Shown: positions 1 through 9,660, counted from the first letter of the stretch. The stretch: 64,000 nucleotides of DNA from Ignavibacteriales bacterium (GCA_026390795.1 JAPLFG010000003.1:496001-560000); one strand, 5' to 3'. The notes: generated from the sequence alone by a model not told the origin. Numbers and translations: made by a program.

Positions 1-82
1 AGAAATCTACAAGATTTCCGTCTTCTGTAATCGCAACATGATTCTGCGATGTAGAAGAATTAATAATTATTTCTTTATTCAT
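1..82 (-). CDS. rng: Ribonuclease E/G family protein, N-terminus only (cut by window edge)
   Basis: Reading leftwards from an ATG at 80-82 gives 27 residues beginning MNKEIIINSS and continuing to VAITEDGNLVDF, where the window ends. This matches the usual opening of Rne/Rng endoribonucleases (KEIIIN, then VAI.EDG.L), which mature rRNA and turn over mRNA. It starts 18 bases after the stop of the dihydrouridine synthase gene and so looks like the last visible member of the long minus-strand operon. Only the N-terminal strand is visible; the S1 and catalytic domains lie outside, so the family call rests on a short match. Confidence 0.7.
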   Translation of the reverse strand, partial: MNKEIIINSSTSQNHVAITEDGNLVDF

Positions 83-100
83 TTTAAAACCTTTTTGTTC

Positions 101-1171
101 TTATCCGGTAACGTTAGCGTTTTCTTCAGCTAACCAGAAAAGAACCTTCCTTTGAAATTTTTTATGAATTATTGCATGCTCATCAATATTGATAGGAGTA
201 TGCAAAATATTATCCGCGTGCTTGGTAATAAGCGTACGCAGATCGGTCAAATTTTTTATAGAGAATACTCTATCGAGTAAAAACTTTACTCCGCTATGAT
301 TTTTGAAATACCAGATCGAATGTTTTTTTGCTTTATCGAGAGCAATGAACTCGCCGAATTCGTTTTCTAAATTATTTATATGCTGTAATACCGTTTGGCT
401 TACAACTGATGAATCCGGCTCGCCGGGATCAATTCCGGTTTCTATCAATCTATTAAATCTGGAAAATATAAATGGATTTCCAAGTGCACCGCGTGCGATC
501 ATAGCGGAATCGCATCCGGTTGAGTCTATCATCTCCTTTATATCAAGGGGAGAGAACATTGAACCATTACCAACAACAGGAATTGTTAAAATTTCTTTTA
601 CTTTTTTCAGCCAGGTCCAATCTGCAATTGTATCGTATTTATCCGCTCGCGTTCTTCCATGAACAAAAATCAATGAAGCGCCGTTATCCTGAATTGCTCT
701 GGCATTATCAAAAACATTGATACGTGATTTATCTTTACCTAACCGGATCTTAACCGAAATTGGAACACCGTTAGATCCGTCAACCATTTTACGAACGAGT
801 TTACCAATAGTTTTAGGATCGTCTAACAGAGAAGCGCCCATATTTTTAGAACAAACTTTTTCAACCGGGCAGCCGCAATTAAGATCAATTAAATCCGGTT
901 TATGTTTTGAAATTTCTTTCGCGGCTTCAAAAAGGATTTCCGGATCGTTGCCAAGAACCTGCACACCGATTGGTTTTTCAGAGCGGTTAAATGAGAAATG
1001 ACGGAGTGTTTCAAAATTATTTTTGATAACTCCTTCTGCGCTTACCATTTGAGTAAACGTAATTCCCGCACCCATTTCTTTACAAATTTTACGAAAAGAA
1101 GAATCGGTAACCTCCGCCATCGGGGCTAAAAATAATTTATTGCCAATATCGAGGTTGCCGACTTTCATCAA
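101..1171 (-). CDS. dusB: tRNA-dihydrouridine synthase (DusB-like)
   Basis: This 356-residue protein has the TIM-barrel features of Dus flavoenzymes, which reduce uridine to dihydrouridine in the tRNA D-loop using FMN and NADPH. Visible motifs are the N-terminal LFLAPMAEVTDSSFR, the active-site block DLNCGCPVEKV with the catalytic Cys near residue 101, VHGRTR near the middle, and GNGSMFSP followed by MIARGALGNPF for phosphate/FMN binding. Length is normal for the bacterial DusB/NifR3 type. Two adjacent ATGs are possible starts (1171 or 1168). It lies downstream of pnp, behind a hairpin, and just ahead of the RNase G gene, so it may be a readthrough member of the translation operon. Confidence 0.93.
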   Translation of the reverse strand: MMKVGNLDIGNKLFLAPMAEVTDSSFRKICKEMGAGITFTQMVSAEGVIKNNFETLRHFSFNRSEKPIGVQVLGNDPEILFEAAKEISKHKPDLIDLNCGCPVEKVCSKNMGASLLDDPKTIGKLVRKMVDGSNGVPISVKIRLGKDKSRINVFDNARAIQDNGASLIFVHGRTRADKYDTIADWTWLKKVKEILTIPVVGNGSMFSPLDIKEMIDSTGCDSAMIARGALGNPFIFSRFNRLIETGIDPGEPDSSVVSQTVLQHINNLENEFGEFIALDKAKKHSIWYFKNHSGVKFLLDRVFSIKNLTDLRTLITKHADNILHTPINIDEHAIIHKKFQRKVLFWLAEENANVTG

Positions 1172-1257
1172 AAATTTCTACCAGTCATTTCCAAAAAACA
1201 ATTTATGATAAACTTCTCTATTGTATAGGACAGTTTATGTCCGGTACTTTTAAAATG

Positions 1258-1280
1258 CGGAAGGGTCTGTGACCCTTCCG
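1258..1280 (-). terminator. Hairpin after pnp
   Basis: A perfect inverted repeat, CGGAAGGGT / ACCCTTCCG with a five-base loop, sits 15 bases past the pnp stop. On the minus strand it is followed by a weak T/A-rich run. It probably ends or attenuates transcription between pnp and dusB. Confidence 0.6.
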
Positions 1281-1294
1281 TTAATCATCTTAAT

Positions 1295-3403
1295 TTATTC
1301 TTTTTCTTCCGCTTCATCGGAAGTAGGTGTTTCGTTCATTAAAGCTTTTCTAGAAAGAGATAATTTTCCTCCTTCAATCGCAATTAATTTTACTTTTACT
1401 ACTTCACCTTCTTTTAAAACATCTGTTACTTTAGCAATTCGCTTCGTGTCGATCTGAGAGATATGAAGAAGTCCTTGTGTGCCCGGGAAAATTTCTACAA
1501 ACGCACCGAAATCGGTTATCTTAATAATTTTACCGGTATAATTCTTACCGATCTCAGGTTCCGAAACAAGAAGTTTGATATACTCTTTTGCCGCTTTGGC
1601 AAGAGCCGCATCTTGACCCGCAATGCTGACAGTCCCATCTTCTTCGATGTTAATATCAACAGAGAAATCTTTTTGCATTTTCTGAATTACTTTTCCGCCG
1701 GGACCAATTACAGTTCCAATTTTATCGGTTGGAATTTTGGTTGTATAGATTCTCGGTGCGTAATTAGAAATGTTAGGTCTAGCAGTAGAAATCGCTTCGT
1801 TCATAATTTTCAATATATACAAACGACCCTCTTTTGCTTGAGCGAGAGCTTTCTCCATAATCTCGTATGAGATTCCTTGAATTTTGATATCCATTTGCAA
1901 TGCGGTGATTCCAGCTTCCGAACCGGCAACTTTAAAATCCATATCGCCGAGATGATCTTCATTACCGAGAATATCAGATAGAATTGCAAATTGATCATCT
2001 TCCTTTACAAGTCCCATTGCAATACCGGCAATTGGACTTTTGATGGGAACGCCGCCATCCATCAATGAAAGCGAACCTGCACAAACAGTTGCCATCGAAG
2101 ATGAACCGTTCGATTCAAGAATATCCGAATTCAGCCGAACGATGTATGGAAATTTATCTTCAGCGGGAATAATATTTTTAAGAGAACGTTCAGCAAGATT
2201 TCCGTGTCCAACTTCTCTTCTTCCAACTCCGGAAAATCTTCCGGTTTCGCCAACACTGAACGGCGGAAAGTTGTAGTGAAGAAGAAACCGTTTTTTATAT
2301 TCAGGCTGAAGACCATCTATAATTTGTTCGTCTCCTTTTGCGCCTAATGTCAAAGTTGTTAAGCTCTGAGTTTCGCCGCGTGTGAACAATGCGCTTCCGT
2401 GAACCCGCGGAAGTAAGCCAAGTTCAACTGTAATCGGTCTAATCTGAGTTGTATTTCTTCCGTCAAGACGTAATCCGTCTTCAAGAATTCTTTTGCGCAT
2501 CAAATCTTTTTCCATATCGTGAAGAATTTCTTTGATGGCAGTTTCTTGTTCCGGATATTTTTCAGTAAGAGCCGCAAGCACTTCATCAGTTAAAGCATGA
2601 TTCTGCGCGGATCTTTCTTCTTTTGCTAAAACAGAAGAAACTATTTTTTTGAATTTATCATGAGCTAAAGCGGAAATATCATTGAACAAATTCTGATCAA
2701 TCCCTTTTTCAGCCACAATCATTTTGGGTTTGCCGCATAGTTCTCGTAATTCTATTTGAACCTGGACAATTTTTCTAATTTCTGTGTGAGCGAATTTCAG
2801 AGCATCGAGCATAACTTGTTCGCTCAATTCTTTTGCTTCGCCTTCAACCATCATGATTGAACTTTCCGTTCCGGCAATAACTAATTCAAGATCGCTCTCC
2901 TCAGTTTCTTTAAGAGTAGGATTGATTATGAATTCACCATTGATTCTTCCAACGCGAACTTCGCCAACCGGCTCGAGAAAAGGAATATCCGAAATAGCTA
3001 GAGCTGCCGAAGCACCGCATGCGGCAATTACATCAGAATCGTTCTCGCTGTCATATGAATAAACGAATGCCGCAACTTGAGTATCGTTTCTGTAATTATC
3101 AGAGAACAATGGTCGTATTGGCCTGTCAATCAAACGTGAACTGAGAACTTCTTTATCTGTCGGTTTGCCTTCGCGTTTGAAAAAGCCCCCCGGAATTTTA
3201 CCGGCTGCAAATGCTTTTTCTCTATATTCAACACTGAGTGGAAAGAAATCCACATCAGGACGTAGATCGCCGGCAACAGCGGTAACTAAAACCATAGTAT
3301 CGCCGTACCGAACCATTACGGCTCCGTTTGCCTGTTTGGCAAGTTTTCCAGTTTCAAAAATTAATTTCTGTTTTCCTATTTGTACTTCTTTGGTATAAAC
3401 CAT
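1295..3403 (-). CDS. pnp: Polynucleotide phosphorylase
   Basis: A full-length 702-residue PNPase, the 3'-5' phosphorolytic exoribonuclease of RNA decay. The first RNase PH domain covers about residues 10-145 (FFPLSVEYREKAFAAG, GGFFKREGKP), then an all-helical linker, the second RNase PH domain about 310-540 (SRLIDRPIRPLF belongs to the first; FTRGETQSL and SDILGNEDHLGDMDFKV to the second), a KH domain about 550-615 (IGPGGKVIQ) and a C-terminal S1 domain about 620-690 (GKIIKITDFGAFVEIFPG). It ends in an acidic tail. It follows rpsO by 12 bases, the classical rpsO-pnp arrangement. Confidence 0.98.
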   Translation of the reverse strand: MVYTKEVQIGKQKLIFETGKLAKQANGAVMVRYGDTMVLVTAVAGDLRPDVDFFPLSVEYREKAFAAGKIPGGFFKREGKPTDKEVLSSRLIDRPIRPLFSDNYRNDTQVAAFVYSYDSENDSDVIAACGASAALAISDIPFLEPVGEVRVGRINGEFIINPTLKETEESDLELVIAGTESSIMMVEGEAKELSEQVMLDALKFAHTEIRKIVQVQIELRELCGKPKMIVAEKGIDQNLFNDISALAHDKFKKIVSSVLAKEERSAQNHALTDEVLAALTEKYPEQETAIKEILHDMEKDLMRKRILEDGLRLDGRNTTQIRPITVELGLLPRVHGSALFTRGETQSLTTLTLGAKGDEQIIDGLQPEYKKRFLLHYNFPPFSVGETGRFSGVGRREVGHGNLAERSLKNIIPAEDKFPYIVRLNSDILESNGSSSMATVCAGSLSLMDGGVPIKSPIAGIAMGLVKEDDQFAILSDILGNEDHLGDMDFKVAGSEAGITALQMDIKIQGISYEIMEKALAQAKEGRLYILKIMNEAISTARPNISNYAPRIYTTKIPTDKIGTVIGPGGKVIQKMQKDFSVDINIEEDGTVSIAGQDAALAKAAKEYIKLLVSEPEIGKNYTGKIIKITDFGAFVEIFPGTQGLLHISQIDTKRIAKVTDVLKEGEVVKVKLIAIEGGKLSLSRKALMNETPTSDEAEEKE

Positions 3404-3415
3404 TTAAAAACTCCA

Positions 3416-3685
3416 TTACTTTCTTATGTTCAATTCTTTAATTATTGTGCGATATTTCTCAATGTTTTTACTTGCAAGATAATCAAGTAGTCTTCTTCTC
3501 TTTCCAACCATCTGCATTAATCCGCGTCTTGAAGCGTGATCTTTTTTATGCGCTTCGAAGTGACCTGTAAGACGATTAATTTCTTCCGTTAACAATGCGA
3601 TCTGGACTTCGGTTGTACCGCTATCTTTTTCTCCTTTACCGAATTTTTTGATTACCGCAAGTTTTTCTTCTTTTGACAACGCCAT
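3416..3685 (-). CDS. rpsO: 30S ribosomal protein S15
   Basis: An 89-residue protein of exactly the usual S15 length. It contains the family core [31 protein letters not shown] and [11 protein letters not shown]15 binds 16S rRNA helix 22 early in assembly of the small subunit. The ATG is preceded by a strong AAAGGAG ribosome-binding site. It sits between ribF and pnp in a conserved order. Confidence 0.98.
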   Translation of the reverse strand: MALSKEEKLAVIKKFGKGEKDSGTTEVQIALLTEEINRLTGHFEAHKKDHASRRGLMQMVGKRRRLLDYLASKNIEKYRTIIKELNIRK

Positions 3686-3728
3686 TTTACTGCTCCTTTA
3701 TTTGTTTGTTCGATATAACCCCAGAATC

Positions 3729-3748
3729 AACCCCGCTCTTCGCGGGGT
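3729..3748 (-). promoter_or_regulatory. GC-rich hairpin in the rpsO leader
   Basis: Between the ribF stop and the rpsO ATG lies ACCCCGC-TCTTC-GCGGGGT, a seven-pair stem with a five-base loop, about 45 bases before the start. No T-run follows it on the minus strand, so it does not look like a normal terminator. A leader structure used by S15 for autoregulation, as known in other bacteria, or a processing site, is possible but unproven. Confidence 0.45.
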
Positions 3749-3761
3749 AAACCGGAGTTTA

Positions 3762-4694
3762 TTAATTAGTTAATTTTTCTTTTTGCGCTTCATGCTTATC
3801 AATTTCTAATTGATGAATAAGCATTTCTTTTGAATCAAATTTTTTCTCATCACGCAGTCTTTTCAAAAATTCGATCTTCATATTACTGCCGTAAATATCA
3901 CGGTCGAAATTCAATAGATGAGCCTCAAGAACCAGTTCATGTTTATTTTCGAACGTCGGTCTATATCCGAGATTCATTATTCCAATATGTATCTCTTCAT
4001 TCAAAAAGCATTTAACAATGTAAACGCCGTTCTTAGGAACTGCTTTATGCACTTCATCCAACTTAATATTTGCAGTCGGAAAACCGAGTGTTCTTCCGCG
4101 CTGAGCACCAATTACAACATTACCGGAGAAAGAATAATTCCGTCCAAGGAATAAATTAGCACGTTCAATATTTCCTTCGGCAAGAGCGTTTCTAATTTTT
4201 GTTGAACTGATAATTTCACCGTTCAAACTTTCTGCCGAAACATCGGTAACATCAAAATTATTAAGAATGCCCACTTGTCTTAGAATATTAACATCGCCCA
4301 AACGGTCTTTACCAAATTTATGATCGTGCCCGATGACCATATGAGCAGCTCCGATCTTATCAACAATGAACCGTTTGATAAACTGATCCGAAGTTTGCTG
4401 TGAAAATTCTTTAGTAAAGTTTATTACCATCAAATTTTCAATTCCCGCTCTTTCAAGGACTTCTTTTTTTTCATCAAGCGATGTTAAAAGTTTCATATCA
4501 AAACCTTTTGAAAGAACAAATCGCGGATGAGGTTCAAATGTAATTACAAATGTATTCCCATTTTTTTCAACTGCAGTTTTTTTCACTTCATTTAGAATTT
4601 TGAAGTGTCCGATATGCAATCCGTCAAACGACCCTACAGTCACAACCGCATTTCTAGTCTTAATATTTTCAGAATTTTCTGTATAAACTTTCAT
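3762..4694 (-). CDS. ribF: Bifunctional riboflavin kinase / FAD synthetase
   Basis: A 310-residue bifunctional enzyme making FMN and then FAD from riboflavin. The N-terminal nucleotidyltransferase half shows GSFDGLHIGHFKIL near residue 22 and VIGHDHKFGKDRLG. The C-terminal riboflavin kinase half shows RGRTLGFPTANIKLD near residue 200, followed by GVYIVKC and a typical EAHLLNFDRDIYG. Only one base separates its ATG from the truB stop, indicating translational coupling. Its place between truB and rpsO is conserved in many bacteria. Confidence 0.97.
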   Translation of the reverse strand: MKVYTENSENIKTRNAVVTVGSFDGLHIGHFKILNEVKKTAVEKNGNTFVITFEPHPRFVLSKGFDMKLLTSLDEKKEVLERAGIENLMVINFTKEFSQQTSDQFIKRFIVDKIGAAHMVIGHDHKFGKDRLGDVNILRQVGILNNFDVTDVSAESLNGEIISSTKIRNALAEGNIERANLFLGRNYSFSGNVVIGAQRGRTLGFPTANIKLDEVHKAVPKNGVYIVKCFLNEEIHIGIMNLGYRPTFENKHELVLEAHLLNFDRDIYGSNMKIEFLKRLRDEKKFDSKEMLIHQLEIDKHEAQKEKLTN

Positions 4695-4695
4695 T

Positions 4696-5421
4696 TCAAT
4701 TCAATTGAGGAACAAGACAATAATTTTTTGCAAACTCTTTGAATTCATCAAGTGTAAATGCGTCTTCCACTTTAAATTCGCCAATTTGAGTCCGTCTCAA
4801 CTCTTTTAAATAAGCCCCGCATCCAAGATGCTGTCCAAAGTCATTTGCAATCACTCTGATATAAGTTCCTTTAGAACAGCTTATTTCAAAATGAATATCG
4901 GGCAGATCAATTTTTGTTATTTCAAACTTTGTAACAACAACCGCCCGTTCTTCTCTTTCAACTTCTCTACCCTTACGGGCAAGTTTATAAAGAGGCTGTC
5001 CGTTATGTTTAATTGCCGAATACATCGGCGGCATCTGCAAAATATTTCCGAGGAACAAATCACGTACTTTAAGTATTTCATTCTCTGTGATATGTTCGAA
5101 ATTATTGTTTGAATCAAATTTACTTTCACCATCAAATGATGATGTTGTTTTTCCCAGCGAAAATATCCCGGTATAAGTTTTAGCAAGATCCTGGACAGAT
5201 GAAATTTCCTTTGTCTTTCTACCGGTGCAAACAATTACTAATCCGGTTGCGTTAGGATCCAAAGTTCCGGCGTGACCAACTTTTTTTACGCCGACTGTTT
5301 TTCTTACTTTATAAACACAATCAAAAGAACTTTTTCTGAATGCTTTATCAATAAGAATAATTTCACCGGCAACGAAATCCGGATCAATATCAGCTATCGT
5401 GTTTTTCGCTATCGCTTTCAT
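4696..5421 (-). CDS. truB: tRNA pseudouridine(55) synthase
   Basis: TruB isomerises U55 in the T-loop of tRNAs. The catalytic Asp lies in GHAGTLDPNATGLV, and KTYTGIFSLGKTTSSFDGE, PMYSAIKHNGQPLY and the C-terminal CSKGTYIRVIANDFG are all typical. The frame opens upstream at 5457, but the family N-terminus fits the internal ATG at 5421 (MKAIAKNTIAD), giving 241 residues. That start overlaps the end of rbfA by 32 bases. The first 12 residues of the longer frame have no family counterpart. Confidence 0.95.
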   Translation of the reverse strand: MKAIAKNTIADIDPDFVAGEIILIDKAFRKSSFDCVYKVRKTVGVKKVGHAGTLDPNATGLVIVCTGRKTKEISSVQDLAKTYTGIFSLGKTTSSFDGESKFDSNNNFEHITENEILKVRDLFLGNILQMPPMYSAIKHNGQPLYKLARKGREVEREERAVVVTKFEITKIDLPDIHFEISCSKGTYIRVIANDFGQHLGCGAYLKELRRTQIGEFKVEDAFTLDEFKEFAKNYCLVPQLN

Positions 5422-5749
5422 GAATTTTTTTAAACAGTCCTTCCATCTTTTCAACATAGTCTAATGTATCATCGATGAAAAAATGGAGTTCCGGAACAAA
5501 TCTTAGTTGAATTCTTCCGGCGAGTTGACTTCTAATCAAACCTTTAAGTTCGTTAACGCTTTCTAAAACTTTAGTCCGTTTCTCTTTATCAAAAACCGAG
5601 ATATAGATCTTTGTATGTTTTAGATCCGGACTAACTTTAACATTGGTCACGGTTATGAGACTCAGTTTTGGATCCTGAAGTTTGTGAAGAAAAATTAAAC
5701 TGAGTTCTTCTTTAATGAGACTCGAAACTTTATCTAATCTATGAGACAT
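5390..5749 (-). CDS. rbfA: 30S ribosome-binding factor A
   Basis: A 119-residue protein with the single KH-like fold of RbfA, needed for late maturation of the 16S rRNA 5' end and cold adaptation. It opens with HRLDKVSSLIKEELSLIF and contains DPKLSLITVTNVKVSPDL, then RIQLRFVPELHFFIDDTLD, which are the most conserved parts of the family. Its ATG lies two bases from the infB stop and its 3' end overlaps truB. Confidence 0.95.
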   Translation of the reverse strand: MSHRLDKVSSLIKEELSLIFLHKLQDPKLSLITVTNVKVSPDLKHTKIYISVFDKEKRTKVLESVNELKGLIRSQLAGRIQLRFVPELHFFIDDTLDYVEKMEGLFKKIHESDSEKHDS

Positions 5750-5751
5750 TT

Positions 5752-8367
5752 CTACTCTAACTTCTTCTTAGTTTCAATCATTTTGTAAGCTTCTATAATA
5801 TCGCCCGGCTTAATATCGTTAAAGTTGGCAATGCTTACACCGCACTCAAATCCTTTTTCAACTTCGCGTACATCATCTTTAAATCTTCTCAAAGAACTTA
5901 TTTCGCCTTCGTAAACCGCAATTCCGTCTCTGAACAAACGGACTTTATTGCTTCTCATAATCTTTCCGTCCTGAACAGAACATCCGGCAATAGTTCCGGC
6001 TTTAGGTACTTTGAAAATATCTTTGACTTGAAGAGTTGCAACAACTTCTTCCGAAACAACCGGAGAGAGCATTCCTTCAAGAGCAGATTTTATTTCATTG
6101 ATAGCATCGTAAATAATATTGTAAAGACGAATATCAACTTTTTCAGATTCCGCAAGTTTACGCGCGTTTGTATTTGGTCTTACGTGGAATCCGACTATAA
6201 TTGCACCCGATGCAGCAGCTAAAAGAACATCACCTTCGGAAATTGCACCGACCGCTTTATGAATTACACGAACAGAAACTTCCTGGTTGGACAATTTCAT
6301 TAACGAATCGGATAATGCTTCTATAGAACCATCGACGTCACCTTTAACAATCACAGGCAATTCTTTAAATCCGCCGTGGCTGATTTGATTTGCAATTTCA
6401 TCAAGAGTAATATGATGAACCTGGCGATGATCTTGTTCACGTTTGATCTGCATACGTTTCAAACTTATATCACGAGCTTCACGTTCCGATGCAGCAATAT
6501 GGAATATATCTCCCGCCTGCGGTGCGGATTCAAATCCAAGAACAAGAACCGGAGTTGAAGGACCGGCTTCAAAAACTTTTTTACCGCGCTCATCAAACAT
6601 TGCGCGTACGCGTCCGTGCACAACACCAGCTATAAACGGATCGCCAATTCTTAATGTTCCTTTTTGAACAAGAACTGTTGCGGTAACACCTTTTCCTTTA
6701 TCAAGCTGAGATTCAATAATTGTTCCGCGCGCTAAACGGTCCGGATTTGCTTTCAAGTCGAGCAATTCAGCTTCAAGAACTAATTTTTCTAAAAGTAGGT
6801 CAACATTCTTTCCAAGTTTAGCAGAGATTTCAACGCACTGATATTTTCCACCCCACTCTTCAACTAAAATATTTCTTTCCGCAAGCTGCTGTTTAATTCT
6901 TTCAATATTGGAATTCGGTTTATCAATTTTATTGATTGCGATAATGATCGGGACATTTGCGGCAAGCGCATGATTGATAGCTTCAACCGTTTGAGGCATT
7001 ACAGCATCATCTGCGGCAACTATTAAAACTACAATATCCGTAACACGTGCACCGCGGGCGCGCATTGCAGTAAATGCTTCATGACCTGGTGTATCTAAAA
7101 ATGTTACTTGTCTGCTCTCATCGATCATAACTTTATAAGCACCGATGTGCTGTGTAATACCACCGGCTTCACCGGCAACTACATTCGCGCGGCGTATATA
7201 ATCCAATAAAGATGTTTTACCGTGATCTACGTGACCCATAATTGTAACAACAGGCGGTCTGAATTTAAGCGTCTCAACCGGATCCGGAATATCGGCATCA
7301 ACATCCGACTGATATTCTTCTTCGAGTTCAATCTCAAATCCAAAGTCATCGGCAATCAAAGTTATAGTTTCAACATCAAGTCGCTGATTGATTGAAACCA
7401 TCAACCCCAAACCGATACATTTCTGAATTACATCGCTTACGGAAACGCCCATTAAATTGGCGAGTTCGTTGACCGCAATGAATTCACTCACTTTAATTTT
7501 TGTTTTATCTAATTCTTTCTGCTGAAGTATTTGATTCTGAATTTCTTCTTTCTCTTTTCTTTTTTTCTTTCTAGCAGAAGCTCTTCCGCCGACAGCAGAT
7601 TCATCAATACTAAGAAGAGTTCGTTTGATTGCATCTTCAACTTCTCGTTTATCAATTTCAAGACGTTTAATTTTTCTTTTTTTCTTAGCGACAGTTACTT
7701 CTTCGGGTGCTTGACCGGGAACAGTTGCTTTTTTCTTTGTCTTAAGAATTTTCTTTTTCTTTTTGTTTTTTTCCGCTTCTTCCTGGGCAGGTGTTAAAGG
7801 CAGCGCCGGTTTTTGTGCGGCAGGCGTTTCTTTCGTTTCAACTTTATCGCGGCGCGGTTTGAGATCAACTTTGCCAACAATTGTTAAACCTTTTTTTCTT
7901 CCTTCCAACGCAATTTCAGTTTCTGTCCTATAAGATTTTTTTGCCTCAACAGGCTCTTCAACAGGAATAACTTGTTCTTCAATTACAGGCTCGGATACTT
8001 CTTCGACCAGTTCTTCCGGCTGGATAACCTCAACAACCGGTTCAGCTTGAATTTCTTCTTTTTTCTGCTCAACAGGTTTTTCTTCTACAACTTTTGGAGC
8101 AACTTCAACTAGGGCTTCCGGCTCATCGTGCTCTGTTCTTCTTTTTTGAAAATCAGAAATTTTCCGGTAATGTTTTTCTGCTTTCTCAATATCTTTTTTG
8201 AAAAACGATTTGATTTCCGTAACCATCTCATCGGTCAATAAAGCCATATGAGATTTTACTTCATAACCTTTCTTTTGTAAAAGTTCTACTAACGATTCAG
8301 TAGAAAGATTATACTCAGCTGCGAATTTGTAGAGTCGTAATTTTTTTTCTTTTGCTGTTTCCGGCAT
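5752..8367 (-). CDS. infB: Translation initiation factor IF-2
   Basis: An 871-residue IF-2, the GTPase that brings initiator tRNA to the 30S subunit. Residues 1-60 form an IF2N domain (LYKFAAEYNLSTESLVELL). Residues about 65-260 are a low-complexity linker rich in Glu, Val and Lys. A second IF2N-like region (FIAVNELANLMGVSVSDVI) precedes the G domain near residue 375 with GHVDHGKTSLLD, DTPGHEAF and NKIDKPN. The C-terminal domains II-IV run from about 545 to the end. It is downstream of nusA by 28 bases. Confidence 0.98.
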   Translation of the reverse strand: MPETAKEKKLRLYKFAAEYNLSTESLVELLQKKGYEVKSHMALLTDEMVTEIKSFFKKDIEKAEKHYRKISDFQKRRTEHDEPEALVEVAPKVVEEKPVEQKKEEIQAEPVVEVIQPEELVEEVSEPVIEEQVIPVEEPVEAKKSYRTETEIALEGRKKGLTIVGKVDLKPRRDKVETKETPAAQKPALPLTPAQEEAEKNKKKKKILKTKKKATVPGQAPEEVTVAKKKRKIKRLEIDKREVEDAIKRTLLSIDESAVGGRASARKKKRKEKEEIQNQILQQKELDKTKIKVSEFIAVNELANLMGVSVSDVIQKCIGLGLMVSINQRLDVETITLIADDFGFEIELEEEYQSDVDADIPDPVETLKFRPPVVTIMGHVDHGKTSLLDYIRRANVVAGEAGGITQHIGAYKVMIDESRQVTFLDTPGHEAFTAMRARGARVTDIVVLIVAADDAVMPQTVEAINHALAANVPIIIAINKIDKPNSNIERIKQQLAERNILVEEWGGKYQCVEISAKLGKNVDLLLEKLVLEAELLDLKANPDRLARGTIIESQLDKGKGVTATVLVQKGTLRIGDPFIAGVVHGRVRAMFDERGKKVFEAGPSTPVLVLGFESAPQAGDIFHIAASEREARDISLKRMQIKREQDHRQVHHITLDEIANQISHGGFKELPVIVKGDVDGSIEALSDSLMKLSNQEVSVRVIHKAVGAISEGDVLLAAASGAIIVGFHVRPNTNARKLAESEKVDIRLYNIIYDAINEIKSALEGMLSPVVSEEVVATLQVKDIFKVPKAGTIAGCSVQDGKIMRSNKVRLFRDGIAVYEGEISSLRRFKDDVREVEKGFECGVSIANFNDIKPGDIIEAYKMIETKKKLE

Positions 8368-8395
8368 TGTATGATTATCCGTTTAAGTGTTCTGT

Positions 8396-9643
8396 TTATT
8401 CTTCTTCTTCAAATTGATTTTCAAGAATTTCAATTATCTGTTTAGCTTTCTCTTCATCCAGCCCTTCGATCTCTTTGAGCTTGTCAATTCCGGCAGCAAG
8501 AACTTCCAATGCTGTATCTAACCGGTTATTGATCAGTAAATCTACCATCTCAGTACTAAGTTCTTCGCGAAGTTCAATCAGTTCAATATCTTCGTCATAT
8601 TCTTCAAACGGTTTTTCTAATCTTATTACTTCTATTTCGTAACCGCTAAGTTTAATTGCAAGACGAATGTTAACGCCGTTGCGTCCTACTATTAACGATA
8701 CTTGATCGCTATCGGCAGTTACAACACACTTCTTCGCATCTTCATCAACTTCGATCTGTTTTAATTTAGCCGGCGCAATACATCTCTGTATGAAAACGAC
8801 CGGATCTTCCGAGTAATTTATAACATCAATATTTTCATTGTTCAACTCGCGTACAATCGCATGAATACGAACACCTTTCATTCCAACGCAGGCGCCAACG
8901 GCGTCAATACGCGGATCGCTCGATTCAACTGCAATTTTGGCTCTTTCACCGGGTTCGCGGGCAATTCCTTTGATCTCAATTACACCGTCATAAATTTCCG
9001 GAATTTCAATTTCGAAAAGTCTTCTTAAGAAAAGATTATCCGCACGCGAAACTAAAATGACCGGTCCGTTCGGAGTTTTTTTAACATCCTTTACAACTGC
9101 ACGCACCGTATCGCCTTTTCTATATTTCTCACGAGGAATTTGTTCATGGCGCGGCAAGAGCAATTCGTTCTTGTTATGATTAACAAGTACGTCATTTCTT
9201 CTTACCTGATAAATATCACCGACAACAATCTCTCCAAGCATCTCAACGTATTCATTATAAATTATATCTTTCTCAATCTCTCTAATTTTTTGATTCAAAC
9301 TTTGGCGTGCAAGATTTATTAATCTTCTTCCAAATTCTTTCAATTCAATTTTCTGAACAAAATCTTCGCCTACTTCAAGTCCGTCTTCATTTCCTTTTGT
9401 ATTCAATTCATCAATACTTATTTCGGTAGCCGGGTCATTAACGGTATCAACAACAGATCTTTCAAGAAATATTTCTATATCTCCCTTGTCCATGTTAACA
9501 ACAACATCATACTTGGCTTCTAAACCAAATTTCTTTTTTACCATAATCCCAAAGATTTCTTCTATGATTCCAGCAAGAACGTCTTTATCAAGACTTTTCT
9601 CGCGGACCATTTGAGCAAAGGATTCTACTATTTCGGTGTTCAT
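8396..9643 (-). CDS. nusA: Transcription termination/antitermination protein NusA
   Basis: A 415-residue NusA that binds RNA polymerase and nascent RNA. The N-terminal polymerase-binding domain (about 1-125) is followed by an S1 domain (KGDTVRAVVKDVKK), KH1 (DPRIDAVGACVGMKGVRI) and KH2 (DSDQVSLIVGRNGVNIRLA). The end holds one short helix-hairpin-helix-like segment (LEVLAAGIDKLKEIEGL) and a Glu-rich tail instead of the two acidic repeats of E. coli, as in many other phyla. It lies 17 bases after rimP. Confidence 0.97.
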   Translation of the reverse strand: MNTEIVESFAQMVREKSLDKDVLAGIIEEIFGIMVKKKFGLEAKYDVVVNMDKGDIEIFLERSVVDTVNDPATEISIDELNTKGNEDGLEVGEDFVQKIELKEFGRRLINLARQSLNQKIREIEKDIIYNEYVEMLGEIVVGDIYQVRRNDVLVNHNKNELLLPRHEQIPREKYRKGDTVRAVVKDVKKTPNGPVILVSRADNLFLRRLFEIEIPEIYDGVIEIKGIAREPGERAKIAVESSDPRIDAVGACVGMKGVRIHAIVRELNNENIDVINYSEDPVVFIQRCIAPAKLKQIEVDEDAKKCVVTADSDQVSLIVGRNGVNIRLAIKLSGYEIEVIRLEKPFEEYDEDIELIELREELSTEMVDLLINNRLDTALEVLAAGIDKLKEIEGLDEEKAKQIIEILENQFEEEE

Positions 9644-9660
9644 TTATTACTCCTCTGTGA

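Noticed and set aside
7531-7797. A Phe/Ser-rich plus-strand frame inside infB
   Set aside because: It is the antisense of the Lys-rich linker of IF-2 and has no ribosome-binding site.
5752-8367. CRISPR-like repetition in the Glu/Lys-rich part of infB
   Set aside because: The low-complexity codons are irregular and part of a continuous IF-2 frame; no spaced direct repeats exist here or elsewhere in the window.
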